From Dehalococcoidia bacterium (GTDB taxonomy: Bacteria > Chloroflexota > Dehalococcoidia > GIF9 > AB-539-J10): a stretch of 11,218 bases of DNA. The stretch lies in the NCBI GenBank assembly GCA_030603485.1, contig JAUVXS010000048.1, positions 1 to 11,218 on the forward strand, read 5' to 3'. Shown in pieces: positions 1 to 6,627 of the stretch (positions are counted from its first letter, which is position 1; each line of letters opens with the position of its first letter). A program made the translations under genes and the position numbers. The notes beneath the pieces are model-generated. The model was not told the DNA's origin. It ran no database searches and saw nothing but the letters and a program-made list of their open reading frames with translations.

Positions 1-248
1 CGTCGCCCACCCCAGTCACTTGAGGTCACAATTTGTGACCTCAAGATAGCGAATTCTTCTTGACTAAGCTGGAACATAAAATCTTCAGGGAATCGCTCCA
101 GATTACGTTTGACTGCTTGAACCAAAACCTTCGTCTCGACGTCGTAAAGCTCCGCCAGGTCAGCATCGAGCATAACTTTTTGCCCACGGATCAACAGAAT
201 TGCCTTCTCAATCCTGTCGACAGGAATAAGTGATTTTTTATTGACCAT
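1..248 (-). CDS. ORF6N-domain protein, 5' part (runs off the left edge)
   Basis: Reading the minus strand from the ATG at 248 gives 82 complete codons with no stop before the window edge, so the gene is partial. The translation begins MVNKKSLIPVDRIEKAI and continues with LLIRGQKVMLDADLAELY, VQAVKRNLERFPEDFMFQL and LRSQIVTSS..WGGRR. These blocks, in this order, are the hallmark of the ORF6N domain (residues ~8-82), a DNA-binding module found with KilA-N and phage antirepressor proteins and also in stand-alone bacterial genes. The exact target and role are unknown; such genes are often accessory or phage-derived. The start is chosen because family members usually open a few residues before the (L)IPV.RIE block; the Shine-Dalgarno sequence is weak. 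The gene is divergent from argH. The domain call is strong; a function beyond DNA binding is not supported. Confidence 0.88.
   Translation of the reverse strand, partial: MVNKKSLIPVDRIEKAILLIRGQKVMLDADLAELYDVETKVLVQAVKRNLERFPEDFMFQLSQEEFAILRSQIVTSSDWGGR
19..45. repeat. 13-bp-arm palindrome inside the ORF6N gene
   Basis: Arms at 19-31 (CTTGAGGTCACAA) and 33-45 (TTGTGACCTCAAG) are perfect inverted repeats around one central base. On the minus strand they encode the conserved LRSQIVTS segment of the ORF6N domain. The symmetry is directly visible; any operator role is inference. Confidence 0.8.
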
Positions 249-300
249 GCCAATAACCTGCGGTAGTCTGGCCACCTTTACCTGGTCTGCCCTTGCTCCG

Positions 301-306
301 ATTATA
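301..306 (-). promoter_or_regulatory. candidate -10 box for the ORF6N gene
   Basis: The minus strand reads TATAAT here, about 50 bases upstream of the ATG at 248. No convincing -35 hexamer lies 16-18 bases further upstream, so this is a weak candidate. Confidence 0.3.
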
Positions 307-437
307 TCACATAAAGTAGTTAACCCTTCCTCTCCATATCTCTGCCCGCTGCGTGTCCACTTCCGAGGGTTAGGGCCTTTCCGACTTAGACAGGCTTAAT
401 GTCCTCAGCCTTCAAGCAGATGCTTCTGTGAAAAATA

Positions 438-485
438 CTGGCAAAACAAGGTATAATAGCTGAAAGCGAGGCGAAGCCAAAATAG
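438..485 (+). pseudogene. argH fragment duplicated upstream of argH
   Basis: Positions 438-476 match 610-648 inside argH at 33 of 39 bases, at a constant offset of 172. Read from 438, the fragment encodes LAKQGIIAESEAK, identical to ArgH residues 36-48, then P-K and a TAG at 483-485. All six differences fall at third codon positions and all are synonymous (AAA/AAG, CAA/CAG, GGT/GGG, GCT/GCC, AGC/AGT, GCG/GCT). An in-frame TGA at 429-431 lies just upstream, so this is not expressed as a longer protein. It looks like a leftover of a second, diverged but functional argH copy, or of a recombination event that rebuilt the 5' end of argH. One of the changes creates the TATAAT at 452-457. Confidence 0.75.
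452..457 (+). promoter_or_regulatory. candidate -10 box for argH-rpe
   Basis: A perfect TATAAT lies about 48 bases upstream of the argH ATG. The -35 region is poor. The hexamer is inside the duplicated argH fragment (the matching site within argH reads GATAAT), so it may be either a chance product of the duplication or the actual promoter. Confidence 0.35.
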
Positions 486-504
486 AAACGGGAGTTCTGG
501 AGAG

Positions 505-1851
505 ATGAAAGAAAACAATAAACCGGTGCAAGAATACGTTGCCTCTATTCCCTTTGACCAGCGGCTATACCGCCAGGACATTGAGGGGAGCATCGCTCAC
601 GCCAGGATGCTGGCAAAGCAGGGGATAATAGCCGAAAGTGAGGCTAAGAAGATAATCAAAGGGCTTAACTCTATTCGAAAGGAAATCGAACAAGGAAAGT
701 TTCAATTCAGGACCGAGCTTGAGGATATACACATGAACATCGAAGCGGGGTTGTTTGAAAAGATAGGCGATGTGGCCGGTAAGCTGCATACCGCCCGTTC
801 CAGGAATGACCAGATAGCCCTGGACTCACGCCTCTTCGTCAAGGAGGAAATCTCAAAAACCATTGATAAGATAAAAGCTCTGCAAACTTCGCTGGTGGAG
901 TTAGCCGAGGCGAACAAAGCCGTCGTCATGCCCGGCTATACCCACCTGCAGCAAGCCCAGCCCGTCCTTCTGGCCCACCACCTGCTGGCTTATTTCGAGA
1001 TGTTTCAGCGAGACAAGGAAAGGTTTCACGATTGCCTGGGACGCACCGACGTCCTGCCCCTGGGCAGCGGTGCCTTGGCCGGCGTTCCTTATCCCCTGGA
1101 CCGGGAATTCGTCGCCCGGGAACTGGGCTTCAGCAAGGTGAGCGCCAATAGCCTGGATGCCGTTTCCGATAGAGACTTCGTCATAGAATACGAAGCAGCG
1201 GCGGCCATCGCCATGATGCATCTTTCCAGACTGGCTGAGGAGCTTATCCTGTGGTCATCGCGCGAGTTCGGCTTCATAGAGATTGGCGAAGCCTTCACTA
1301 CGGGCAGCAGCATAATGCCTCAGAAGAAGAATCCCGATGTGGCCGAGCTGGCCAGAGGGAAAACCGGGCGGGTATATGGCAACCTCATGGGCATTTTGAC
1401 CACTATGAAGTCTCTGCCTTTAGCCTATAACCGGGATATGCAGGAGGACAAGGAAGGGCTTTTCGACACCGTGGACACGTTGCACTCCAGCCTGGAAGTA
1501 TTTGCCGGGATGGTAAAAACGCTTAAGATTAACACCGAGCGTATTTCTCAAGCAATGAAAACAGATTATATCCTGGCCACCGACCTGGCCGACTACCTGG
1601 TGAAGAAAGGCATGCCATTTCGGGAAGCCCACGGCGTGGTAGCGAAACTCAGCAAATATGCCGCCGGTAAGGGCAAGAACTTCCGAGAGCTCGGCCGGAA
1701 GGAATACAAGAAGTTCTCTGCGCTCTTCGGTGGCGGTGTATATAAGATAACTTCGGAATCATCGGTAGCCGCCCGGAATGTGGTTGGCGGCACCTCCCCA
1801 CAACAGGTGGGAAAGGCGCTGAGAAGAGCCAAGAGGCTAGTCAAAAGATGA
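505..1851 (+). CDS. argH: argininosuccinate lyase
   Basis: ArgH cleaves argininosuccinate to arginine and fumarate, the last step of arginine synthesis, as a cytosolic homotetramer. The fumarase/aspartase-superfamily blocks are all present: HTARSRNDQ at residues 95-103, PGYTHLQ at 143-149 with the probable catalytic His147, and the signature GSSIMPQKKNPD at 267-278, whose serines form the mobile catalytic loop. Length is 448 residues, slightly under the usual ~455-470. The shortfall is at the N-terminus: the protein opens MKENNKPVQEYVASIPFDQRL, while relatives normally have an extra block with a (WGG)RF motif before the SIPFD segment. No such block can be read upstream, because the frame meets a TAG at 457-459. 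A GGGAG at 490-494 gives a plausible ribosome binding site 10 bases from the ATG. The stop overlaps the rpe start as ATGA, so the two are co-translated. The fragment at 438-485 suggests this 5' end was rearranged. Confidence 0.96.
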   Translation: MKENNKPVQEYVASIPFDQRLYRQDIEGSIAHARMLAKQGIIAESEAKKIIKGLNSIRKEIEQGKFQFRTELEDIHMNIEAGLFEKIGDVAGKLHTARSRNDQIALDSRLFVKEEISKTIDKIKALQTSLVELAEANKAVVMPGYTHLQQAQPVLLAHHLLAYFEMFQRDKERFHDCLGRTDVLPLGSGALAGVPYPLDREFVARELGFSKVSANSLDAVSDRDFVIEYEAAAAIAMMHLSRLAEELILWSSREFGFIEIGEAFTTGSSIMPQKKNPDVAELARGKTGRVYGNLMGILTTMKSLPLAYNRDMQEDKEGLFDTVDTLHSSLEVFAGMVKTLKINTERISQAMKTDYILATDLADYLVKKGMPFREAHGVVAKLSKYAAGKGKNFRELGRKEYKKFSALFGGGVYKITSESSVAARNVVGGTSPQQVGKALRRAKRLVKR

Positions 1852-2504
1852 TTAAGCTGGCGCCGTCGATTCTTTCCGCTGATTTTGCCCGCCTTGGTGA
1901 GCAAATTGCCGAGGTCGCCAGGGCCGGAGCCGATTATATCCACGTAGATGTTATGGACGGGCATTTCGTGCCCAATATTACCATCGGGGCCCCGGTAGTG
2001 GCTTCGATCCGCCCTGTGACCAGCCTGCCCCTGGATGTCCACTTGATGATAGAGCACCCGGAGCGGTATATCTCCGACTTCGTTAAGGCAGGCGCCGATA
2101 TTATTACCGTGCATGTGGAAGCCTCTTCCCATCTCCTAGGCACGATTCGGTTGATAAAGGAGCTGGGGGTCCGGGCTGGAGTATCCTTGAATCCGGCTAC
2201 TCCTCTCAGCGCAGTAGATGAATTTATTCATCATGTGGACCTGGTCCTCATTATGAGCGTTAATCCCGGCTTCGGCGGGCAATCTTTTATCCCGGAAACA
2301 TTGCCCAGGATAGCGAATATGCGCAAAATCATTGATAGTAGAAAACCGGGTGTCGAGCTGGAAGTCGACGGGGGAATTAATGCCGACAATGCCCCCGACA
2401 TAGTCGAGGCCGGTGCCGATGTCCTGGTGGCGGGGAACAGCGTATTCGGGGCTGAGGACGGGATAAGCCAGGCGTTGCAAAGGCTGAGGGAGGCAGTGTC
2501 ATAG
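1848..2504 (+). CDS. rpe: ribulose-phosphate 3-epimerase
   Basis: Rpe interconverts D-ribulose 5-phosphate and D-xylulose 5-phosphate in the pentose phosphate pathway. At 218 residues it has the usual length for this single TIM-barrel enzyme. Visible motifs are APSILSADF (5-13), HVDVMDGHFVPN (32-43), DVHLM (63-67), MSVNPGFGGQ (136-145), VDGGIN (173-178) and GNSVFG (196-201). The divalent metal site is intact: His32, Asp34, His65 and Asp174, with Asp34 and Asp174 as the acid/base pair known in the family. The phosphate is expected at the GFGG loop and the GGIN/GNS loops. The start overlaps the argH stop by four bases (ATGA), which indicates translational coupling and replaces a strong ribosome binding site of its own. 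It is convergent with rpmB across a hairpin-rich spacer. Confidence 0.97.
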   Translation: MIKLAPSILSADFARLGEQIAEVARAGADYIHVDVMDGHFVPNITIGAPVVASIRPVTSLPLDVHLMIEHPERYISDFVKAGADIITVHVEASSHLLGTIRLIKELGVRAGVSLNPATPLSAVDEFIHHVDLVLIMSVNPGFGGQSFIPETLPRIANMRKIIDSRKPGVELEVDGGINADNAPDIVEAGADVLVAGNSVFGAEDGISQALQRLREAVS

Positions 2505-2564
2505 GAACTCAAAAATCAAAGGTTAAAAATCAAAATTACAGCTCAAAACGCAAAAATTCTCTCT

Positions 2565-2581
2565 TCTCCCTTGACGGGAGA
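2565..2581. repeat. CTCTCCC-type hairpin after rpe
   Basis: TCTCCC (2565-2570) and GGGAGA (2576-2581) form a perfect 6-bp stem with loop TTGAC. It is followed by GGATTAAGGTGAGGGTG. The same layout recurs in recG at 4396-4416 and, less exactly, at 6703-6727, which marks a small interspersed repeat family. In this convergent spacer it may also help end transcription. Confidence 0.6.
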
Positions 2582-2615
2582 GGATTAAGGTGAGGGTGAA
2601 ATCCCCCTCCCTCTA

Positions 2616-2640
2616 ACTCCCTCCCGCTAGGGGAGGGAGT
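2616..2640. terminator. hairpin, possible bidirectional terminator between rpe and rpmB
   Basis: ACTCCCTCCC (2616-2625) pairs perfectly with GGGAGGGAGT (2631-2640) around a 5-base loop. It lies 112 bases after the rpe stop. There is no T-run on the plus-strand side, so it is not a textbook intrinsic terminator; its place between convergent genes makes a role in stopping readthrough plausible. It adjoins the CTCTCCC hairpin and may belong to the same repeat. Confidence 0.4.
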
Positions 2641-2728
2641 ATCGTAAGGTGAGCTGCACGACCCTGAAGGGTCGCACTACAAAAAGCGAAGGGCCTGATA
2701 AATCAAGCAACTACAAAAATGCCTTTTC

Positions 2729-2798
2729 TGTCGTTGCGAGGCTGACTTTAGTCAGCCGAAGCTATCTCGTGGTGGGGCATGGGATTGCCACGCTGGCG
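2729..2798. repeat. TGTCRTTGCGAG-type repeat overlapping the 3' end of rpmB
   Basis: The block starts TGTCGTTGCGAG, has a perfect hairpin GGCTGAC-TTTA-GTCAGCC (2740-2757) and ends GATTGCCACGC. These features match the left end and the GATTGCCACGC segment of the 99-bp element at 9932-10030, so the two belong to one interspersed family. This copy has decayed: CATTGC has become CGTTGC and no right-hand GCAATGACA end is seen. The rpmB stop codon lies across the loop and stem (2748-2750). Confidence 0.6.
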
Positions 2799-2975
2799 GG
2801 CTGGTTTAGATTGGGTGCGGAGGCATCTGGTGCAGATGTTGACTTTTCTTTTCCTTCCTTCTACCATAATCGTATTTCGGTGAATATTAGGTAGCCAGCG
2901 TCGCAGGGTACGCCGCTTGGAGTGGCTTACATTATGCCCAAATTGAGGTTTTTTACCGCAAATCTCGCACTTCAT
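2748..2975 (-). CDS. rpmB: 50S ribosomal protein L28, with repeat-derived C-terminal tail
   Basis: L28 is a small component of the large ribosomal subunit. The translation MKCEICGKKPQFGHNVSHSK..RRWLPN is the conserved L28 core, and it keeps the four-cysteine zinc ribbon: Cys3, Cys6, Cys48 and Cys51. Residues 1-56 account for the family core. The total is 75 residues where ~60-64 is usual. The extra tail (about residues 57-75, including KPARQRGNPMPHHE) is encoded by the repeat at 2729-2798, and the stop is supplied by the hairpin of that repeat. An open frame continues upstream to 3134, but nothing there resembles L28 and MKCE is the universal start. An AGAGAAG lies about 5 bases upstream of the ATG. 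rpmB is divergent from degV and convergent with rpe. Confidence 0.93.
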   Translation of the reverse strand: MKCEICGKKPQFGHNVSHSKRRTLRRWLPNIHRNTIMVEGRKRKVNICTRCLRTQSKPARQRGNPMPHHEIASAD

Positions 2976-3006
2976 AGAAACTTCTCTATCTTTTAAATTT
3001 GCGTCA

Positions 3007-3035
3007 ATGATAGCACAATTATCGGCCCAGGTGAA
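3007..3035 (-). promoter_or_regulatory. candidate sigma-70-type promoter for rpmB
   Basis: On the minus strand TTCACC (3035-3030) is followed after exactly 17 bases by TATCAT (3012-3007). A TG one base before the -10 makes it an extended -10 form. Transcription would start near 3000, giving a ~25-base leader before the rpmB ATG at 2975. Confidence 0.5.
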
Positions 3036-3172
3036 GGGGTGGGATGAAAACTGATTTAGCCGATGGTCAAACCCTGAGGGAAATGTTTGGCTCAGACAAC
3101 TACAAAAATGCCCAAGATTGAACGGGAAATCCAAATTAAACAGCCTCCAATGGTTAAGGAGGTTAAGTAAAA

Positions 3173-4009
3173 ATGATTAAGGTTGTAACCGATAGCTGCT
3201 CTGACATTACCCCGCAGTTAGCCCGGGAGTTTGGCATTACCGTGGTGCCGTTGTACGTTAATTTTGGCAATGAGACCTATCGGGATAATGTTGACCTGAC
3301 TACAGAGGAGTTCTACCGTAAGCTGGAAACAAGCAAGATTCACCCCACCACGTCAACCGTTACCCCGGCCGATTTTGCCGAGCTTTTTGATAAATTAGCG
3401 GAGGAAACAAAGGAAATCCTGGCTATAACTCATGCTGACAAGTTCAGCGCCACCTATGCAGCAGCGCTTCAGAGCAAGACTATGGTCGGCAAGGATTGCC
3501 GCATTGAAGTCATTGACTCCAAAGTGGGGGCAGGGGCACAAATGCTCCTGGTCATCTCAGCAGTTAAGATGGCTCAGGCAGGGGCTAATTTGGACCAGAT
3601 TGTTGACTGGGTCTGGAGAGCGATTCCCAGGGTGCATTTTCGTATGGCCTTCGACACATTGGAATACTTGAGAAGAGGCAGGCGTATTGGCAAGGCACAG
3701 GCGTTCCTGGATGGGTTGCTGAAAGTAAATCCTGTCGTAGGAATAAAAAGTGGTGTCACCTTTCCTATCGCTCGTCCTCGCAACCGGGCTCAAGCCATGA
3801 ATTTCCTGGTAGATTTTGTCAAGGGGTTCGGAGACGTAGAAGCCGTGGCTATCGAGGATGCCGCCACTCCCGATGATTTAGAGACATTATTCGAGCGGCT
3901 TAAGAATGTCGTCCCTGCGGAACGCATTTATCTTTCTAAGGTTGGCCCGGTGGTGGGAGCTCATGTTGGTCCTCATGTCCTGGCTGTTGCCGTCCTTGAA
4001 TATGTATAG
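3173..4009 (+). CDS. DegV family protein (fatty-acid-binding, FakB-like)
   Basis: DegV proteins bind one fatty acid molecule; in FakA/FakB systems they present the acyl chain for phosphorylation by the FakA kinase. This one has 278 residues, the usual size. It opens with VVTDSCSDIT (4-13), carries the PTTSTVTPADF block (58-68) that lines the lipid carboxylate site, THADKFSATY (86-95) where relatives have an S.LSGTY block, DSKVGAGAQ in the middle, and ends VGAHVGPHVLAV (261-272) with His264 in the position of the conserved C-terminal histidine. No FakA kinase gene is in the window. A strong AAGGAGGT at 3156-3163 decides the ATG at 3173. That site can pair with CCTCC at 3144-3148. The physiological ligand cannot be read from sequence. 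Confidence 0.92.
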   Translation: MIKVVTDSCSDITPQLAREFGITVVPLYVNFGNETYRDNVDLTTEEFYRKLETSKIHPTTSTVTPADFAELFDKLAEETKEILAITHADKFSATYAAALQSKTMVGKDCRIEVIDSKVGAGAQMLLVISAVKMAQAGANLDQIVDWVWRAIPRVHFRMAFDTLEYLRRGRRIGKAQAFLDGLLKVNPVVGIKSGVTFPIARPRNRAQAMNFLVDFVKGFGDVEAVAIEDAATPDDLETLFERLKNVVPAERIYLSKVGPVVGAHVGPHVLAVAVLEYV

Positions 4010-4010
4010 G

Positions 4011-4048
4011 CGGCCCCAGGAAAATCCTCCGATTTTCTTGAGGGGCCG
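4011..4048. terminator. GC-rich hairpin after degV
   Basis: CGGCCCC (4011-4017) pairs with GGGGCCG (4042-4048), and GAAAATC pairs with GATTTTC across a CTCC loop, with a small bulge between. It starts one base after the degV stop. The tail ATTAAATTTG is only mildly T-rich, so termination may be partial, allowing some readthrough into recG. Confidence 0.5.
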
Positions 4049-4113
4049 ATTAAATTTGTACAAAAACCTGGAGGCTCCGGGAAGTTGCGAAACTTTTTGG
4101 GTTGATATAGAAA

Positions 4114-6627
4114 GTGACAGACATTGATTCGCTGCGAAAAGTCCTTGAACTGGAATGCCAGAAAGGTTACACCGATAAGGCCGTGATTGGCGGTCTGGAC
4201 AAGTATCTTCACAAACAGGCAGAGCAAATCAGGCAGAGTGTCCATAATCCTCAGCTTTTAAAAAGCTTTGATGAACTCAACCTGGCCAATTCCAATTACG
4301 GCTCTTACGGCATGGATGAGCGTAAGAGATGGATAACAAATGTCTTTGGCTGGCTGGATAGGCTGGAAAGAGGGAAGGAGGACATCCTCACCTCGCCTCT
4401 CCCTTCAGAGGAGAGGAAGGACACGGGGGTGGTGGCGATGGCTGAGCCCCGCATGAAGCGAACAGAAAGCCTGGACTCTTCCATAACTGTTATCAGGGGC
4501 ATCGCGCCCGGCGTAGCTGGCAAATTTGACAGGCTCAATGTCAGAGCAGTACGCGATCTGCTTTATTTCTTTCCCAGGCGCTATGTCGATTACAGCCGGA
4601 TGAAACCCGTCTCCGGACTCATAGAAGGGGAAGAGCAAACTATCATAGGCAAGATCTGGGAGGCCAGAGTAGCTGCTCTGGGTATGCGGCGAGGTACAGA
4701 GGCAATTATCGGCGATGAGACGGGAAACATTAGAGCGGTCTGGTTCAATCAGCCTTACCTGGCAAGAAGCTTCCGTACTAATGACAGGATAGTAATCAGC
4801 GGTACAGTCGGCCTGTTCAAAGGACAAAAAGTATTCGAGTCCCCGGAATGGGAATTGCTTAAAGATGAAGAACTTATTCACACCGGGCGACTGGTCCCCG
4901 TCTATCCTCTTACCCAGGGCTTATATCCCAGGCAAGTAAGGAAATGGACCAAGGAGGCTGTCGATGGCTATACCTGGCAACTGGATGATTTCCTGCCTTC
5001 GGAGATTAAAGCCCGCTGCCAGTTATTAGACCTCCCCACCGCAATCGCTCAAATCCACTATCCCGATGACCAGACGATGGCGGAAAGGGCAAAAGGGAGG
5101 TTATCATTCGACGAGCTATTTCTTCTGCAGTTGGGAGTGCTGGCTAAAAAACGAGACTGGCAGGAAGGTCAACCGGGAAATGCCTTTCATATAGACCAGG
5201 AAGTTATCAGCAAATTTTTGCATTGCTTGCCTTTCACTTTAACTCAGGCACAGGAGCGAGTGTTGCAGGAAATCTTAACCGACCTGAAACAAGCGAAAGC
5301 AATGTCACGTCTTCTTCAAGGAGAGGTAGGCAGCGGCAAAACCGTAATTGCGACTCTGGCTCTATTGATAGCTGCTGCCAACGGTTACCAGGGAGCGTTA
5401 ATGGCGCCCACTGAGGTCCTGGCTGAGCAACATTACACCAATATCTGTAGCTATCTATCCCGGGTCAGCACCCAGGAACCTTCCCTTCGACTTCGTTCAG
5501 GACAGGGTTCCGAGCCGGGCGAAGGAATTATCAGGCGGTACACGGCCGAGCACCCATCGCATGGGGGCTCGGTCTCCAGGCCACTTACCATCGCTTTGCT
5601 CATCGGGAGCCTCAGAAGTAACGAGAAGGAGAGGCTACATCATGAAATCGGGGAAGGTAAAGTGGATATTATTGTCGGCACCCATGCCCTTATTCAAAAA
5701 GGAGTAGAATTTAACAAATTAGGGTTGGCGGTGATAGATGAGCAACACCGCTTTGGCGTGTTACAGCGCTCCGCCCTGCGGCAAAAGGGGTTTAACCCTC
5801 ATATTCTGGTCATGACAGCCACGCCTATTCCTCGAACCATGGCGCTGACGCTCTATGGCGACCTTGACCTTTCGGTTATTGATGAGTTGCCCCCGGGACG
5901 ACAGGTAGTGAAGACAACATGCCTCGAACCAAAAGATAGGGAAAAAGCTTATACCTTCCTCTATCGCCAGGTCAGGAATGGCCGGCAAGCTTTCATCATC
6001 TGCCCCTTAGTCGAGGAATCCGAAATACTTGAGGCAAAAGCCGCCACAACGGAATATGAGCGACTATCCCGGGAGGTTTTCACGGATTTGAAATTAGGAC
6101 TACTCCATGGTCAAATGCCTGGTAGTGAAAAAGAGGACGTAATGCGCCATTTTCGAGCCGGGGAGCTTGATATTCTGGTGTCAACCTCGGTAGTGGAAGT
6201 GGGCATTGACGTACCCAGGGCTTCTGTCATGATGGTAGAAGGGGCTGAACGCTTTGGTTTATCTCAGCTCCACCAATTCAGGGGACGTGTAGGGCGAGAT
6301 AAAGAACAGGGCTATTGCCTGCTTATCTCGGAGAAGCTTTCGCCTGAAGCAAGGGAGCGCCTCCGGCTGATGGAAAAGGTTCACGATGGCTTCGCCCTGG
6401 CTGAGAAAGACTTAGAGATGCGAGGTCCCGGGGAATTTTTCGGCACCCAACAGAGCGGCCTGCCCGACCTCAAACTTGCCAAGCTATCCGATTTACGCAG
6501 TCTGGAGTTAGTCCGGCGAGAGGCAATAACTCTTTTCCAAAGCGACCCCAATCTAAAGAAAGCTGAACATCAACCCTTACGTCAACAATTGAGCCGAGTA
6601 TGGGCCGGAGGTGCGGAATGGAGCTAA
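4114..6627 (+). CDS. recG: ATP-dependent DNA helicase RecG, with two in-frame insertions
   Basis: RecG is a monomeric SF2 helicase that remodels stalled forks and branched recombination intermediates. Order: an N-terminal extension (1-~110), the wedge/OB region (~130-300), helicase domain 1 with Walker A GEVGSGKT (403-410), motif Ia APTEVLAEQH (431-440), DEQH (542-545) and TATPIPRT (568-575), then domain 2 with QFRGRVGR (721-728) and the FFGTQQSG C-terminal block. All catalytic motifs are intact. Length is 837 residues against 693 in E. coli. Part of the excess is the N-terminal extension, which I recall from related Chloroflexota. The rest includes repeat-like inserts at residues ~91-108 and ~454-490. 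The start is GTG at 4114: a TAG at 4108-4110 blocks any earlier start, and the ribosome binding site is weak. The last codons overlap a short ORF with its own GGAGGT. Confidence 0.95.
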   Translation: MTDIDSLRKVLELECQKGYTDKAVIGGLDKYLHKQAEQIRQSVHNPQLLKSFDELNLANSNYGSYGMDERKRWITNVFGWLDRLERGKEDILTSPLPSEERKDTGVVAMAEPRMKRTESLDSSITVIRGIAPGVAGKFDRLNVRAVRDLLYFFPRRYVDYSRMKPVSGLIEGEEQTIIGKIWEARVAALGMRRGTEAIIGDETGNIRAVWFNQPYLARSFRTNDRIVISGTVGLFKGQKVFESPEWELLKDEELIHTGRLVPVYPLTQGLYPRQVRKWTKEAVDGYTWQLDDFLPSEIKARCQLLDLPTAIAQIHYPDDQTMAERAKGRLSFDELFLLQLGVLAKKRDWQEGQPGNAFHIDQEVISKFLHCLPFTLTQAQERVLQEILTDLKQAKAMSRLLQGEVGSGKTVIATLALLIAAANGYQGALMAPTEVLAEQHYTNICSYLSRVSTQEPSLRLRSGQGSEPGEGIIRRYTAEHPSHGGSVSRPLTIALLIGSLRSNEKERLHHEIGEGKVDIIVGTHALIQKGVEFNKLGLAVIDEQHRFGVLQRSALRQKGFNPHILVMTATPIPRTMALTLYGDLDLSVIDELPPGRQVVKTTCLEPKDREKAYTFLYRQVRNGRQAFIICPLVEESEILEAKAATTEYERLSREVFTDLKLGLLHGQMPGSEKEDVMRHFRAGELDILVSTSVVEVGIDVPRASVMMVEGAERFGLSQLHQFRGRVGRDKEQGYCLLISEKLSPEARERLRLMEKVHDGFALAEKDLEMRGPGEFFGTQQSGLPDLKLAKLSDLRSLELVRREAITLFQSDPNLKKAEHQPLRQQLSRVWAGGAEWS
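4384..4426. repeat. CTCTCCC-type repeat inside recG
   Basis: CCTCTCC (4396-4402) pairs with GGAGAGG (4410-4416). The flanks ATCCTCACCTCG and AAGGACACGGGGGTG resemble the repeat after rpe (2565-2600) in one or other orientation. It is read in frame as ILTSPLPSEERKDTGVVA (residues 91-108), in a low-conservation linker between the N-terminal extension and the wedge domain, so the helicase should tolerate it. Confidence 0.55.
5473..5583. repeat. palindromic repeat insertion inside recG helicase domain 1
   Basis: The segment has GGAACC (5475-5480) and GGTTCC (5506-5511) around CCCTTCGACTTCGTTCAGGA, then a second hairpin, CCGAGC-A-CCCAT (5546-5557), loop CGC, ATGGG-G-GCTCGG (5561-5572). It is read in frame as QEPSLRLRSGQG.. 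to ..HPSHGGSVSRP, residues ~454-490. E. coli RecG has only about 6 residues between the helix after motif Ia and the next strand, so about 35 residues are extra. The TTCGACTTCG(C/T)TCAGGACAGG core is one I recognise as an interspersed repeat in other bacteria. Exact borders are uncertain. Confidence 0.6.

Noticed and set aside
249..395. Open frame continuing upstream of the ORF6N ATG (about 49 codons, minus strand)
   Set aside because: No ATG and only a GTG close to the gene. Family members start just before the IPV.RIE block, and this much open frame can occur by chance.
1593..2132. 179-residue minus-strand ORF across the argH/rpe junction
   Set aside because: It is fully antisense to two strongly supported genes; the frame is open only through codon bias of the sense genes.
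2649..2894. 81-residue plus-strand ORF between rpe and degV
   Set aside because: It runs antisense through the conserved L28 gene and through the repeat; no recognisable product.
2976..3134. N-terminal extension of rpmB to an upstream ATG at 3134
   Set aside because: The extra 53 residues have no L28 similarity, would span the rpmB promoter candidate, and L28 universally starts at the MKCE-like segment.
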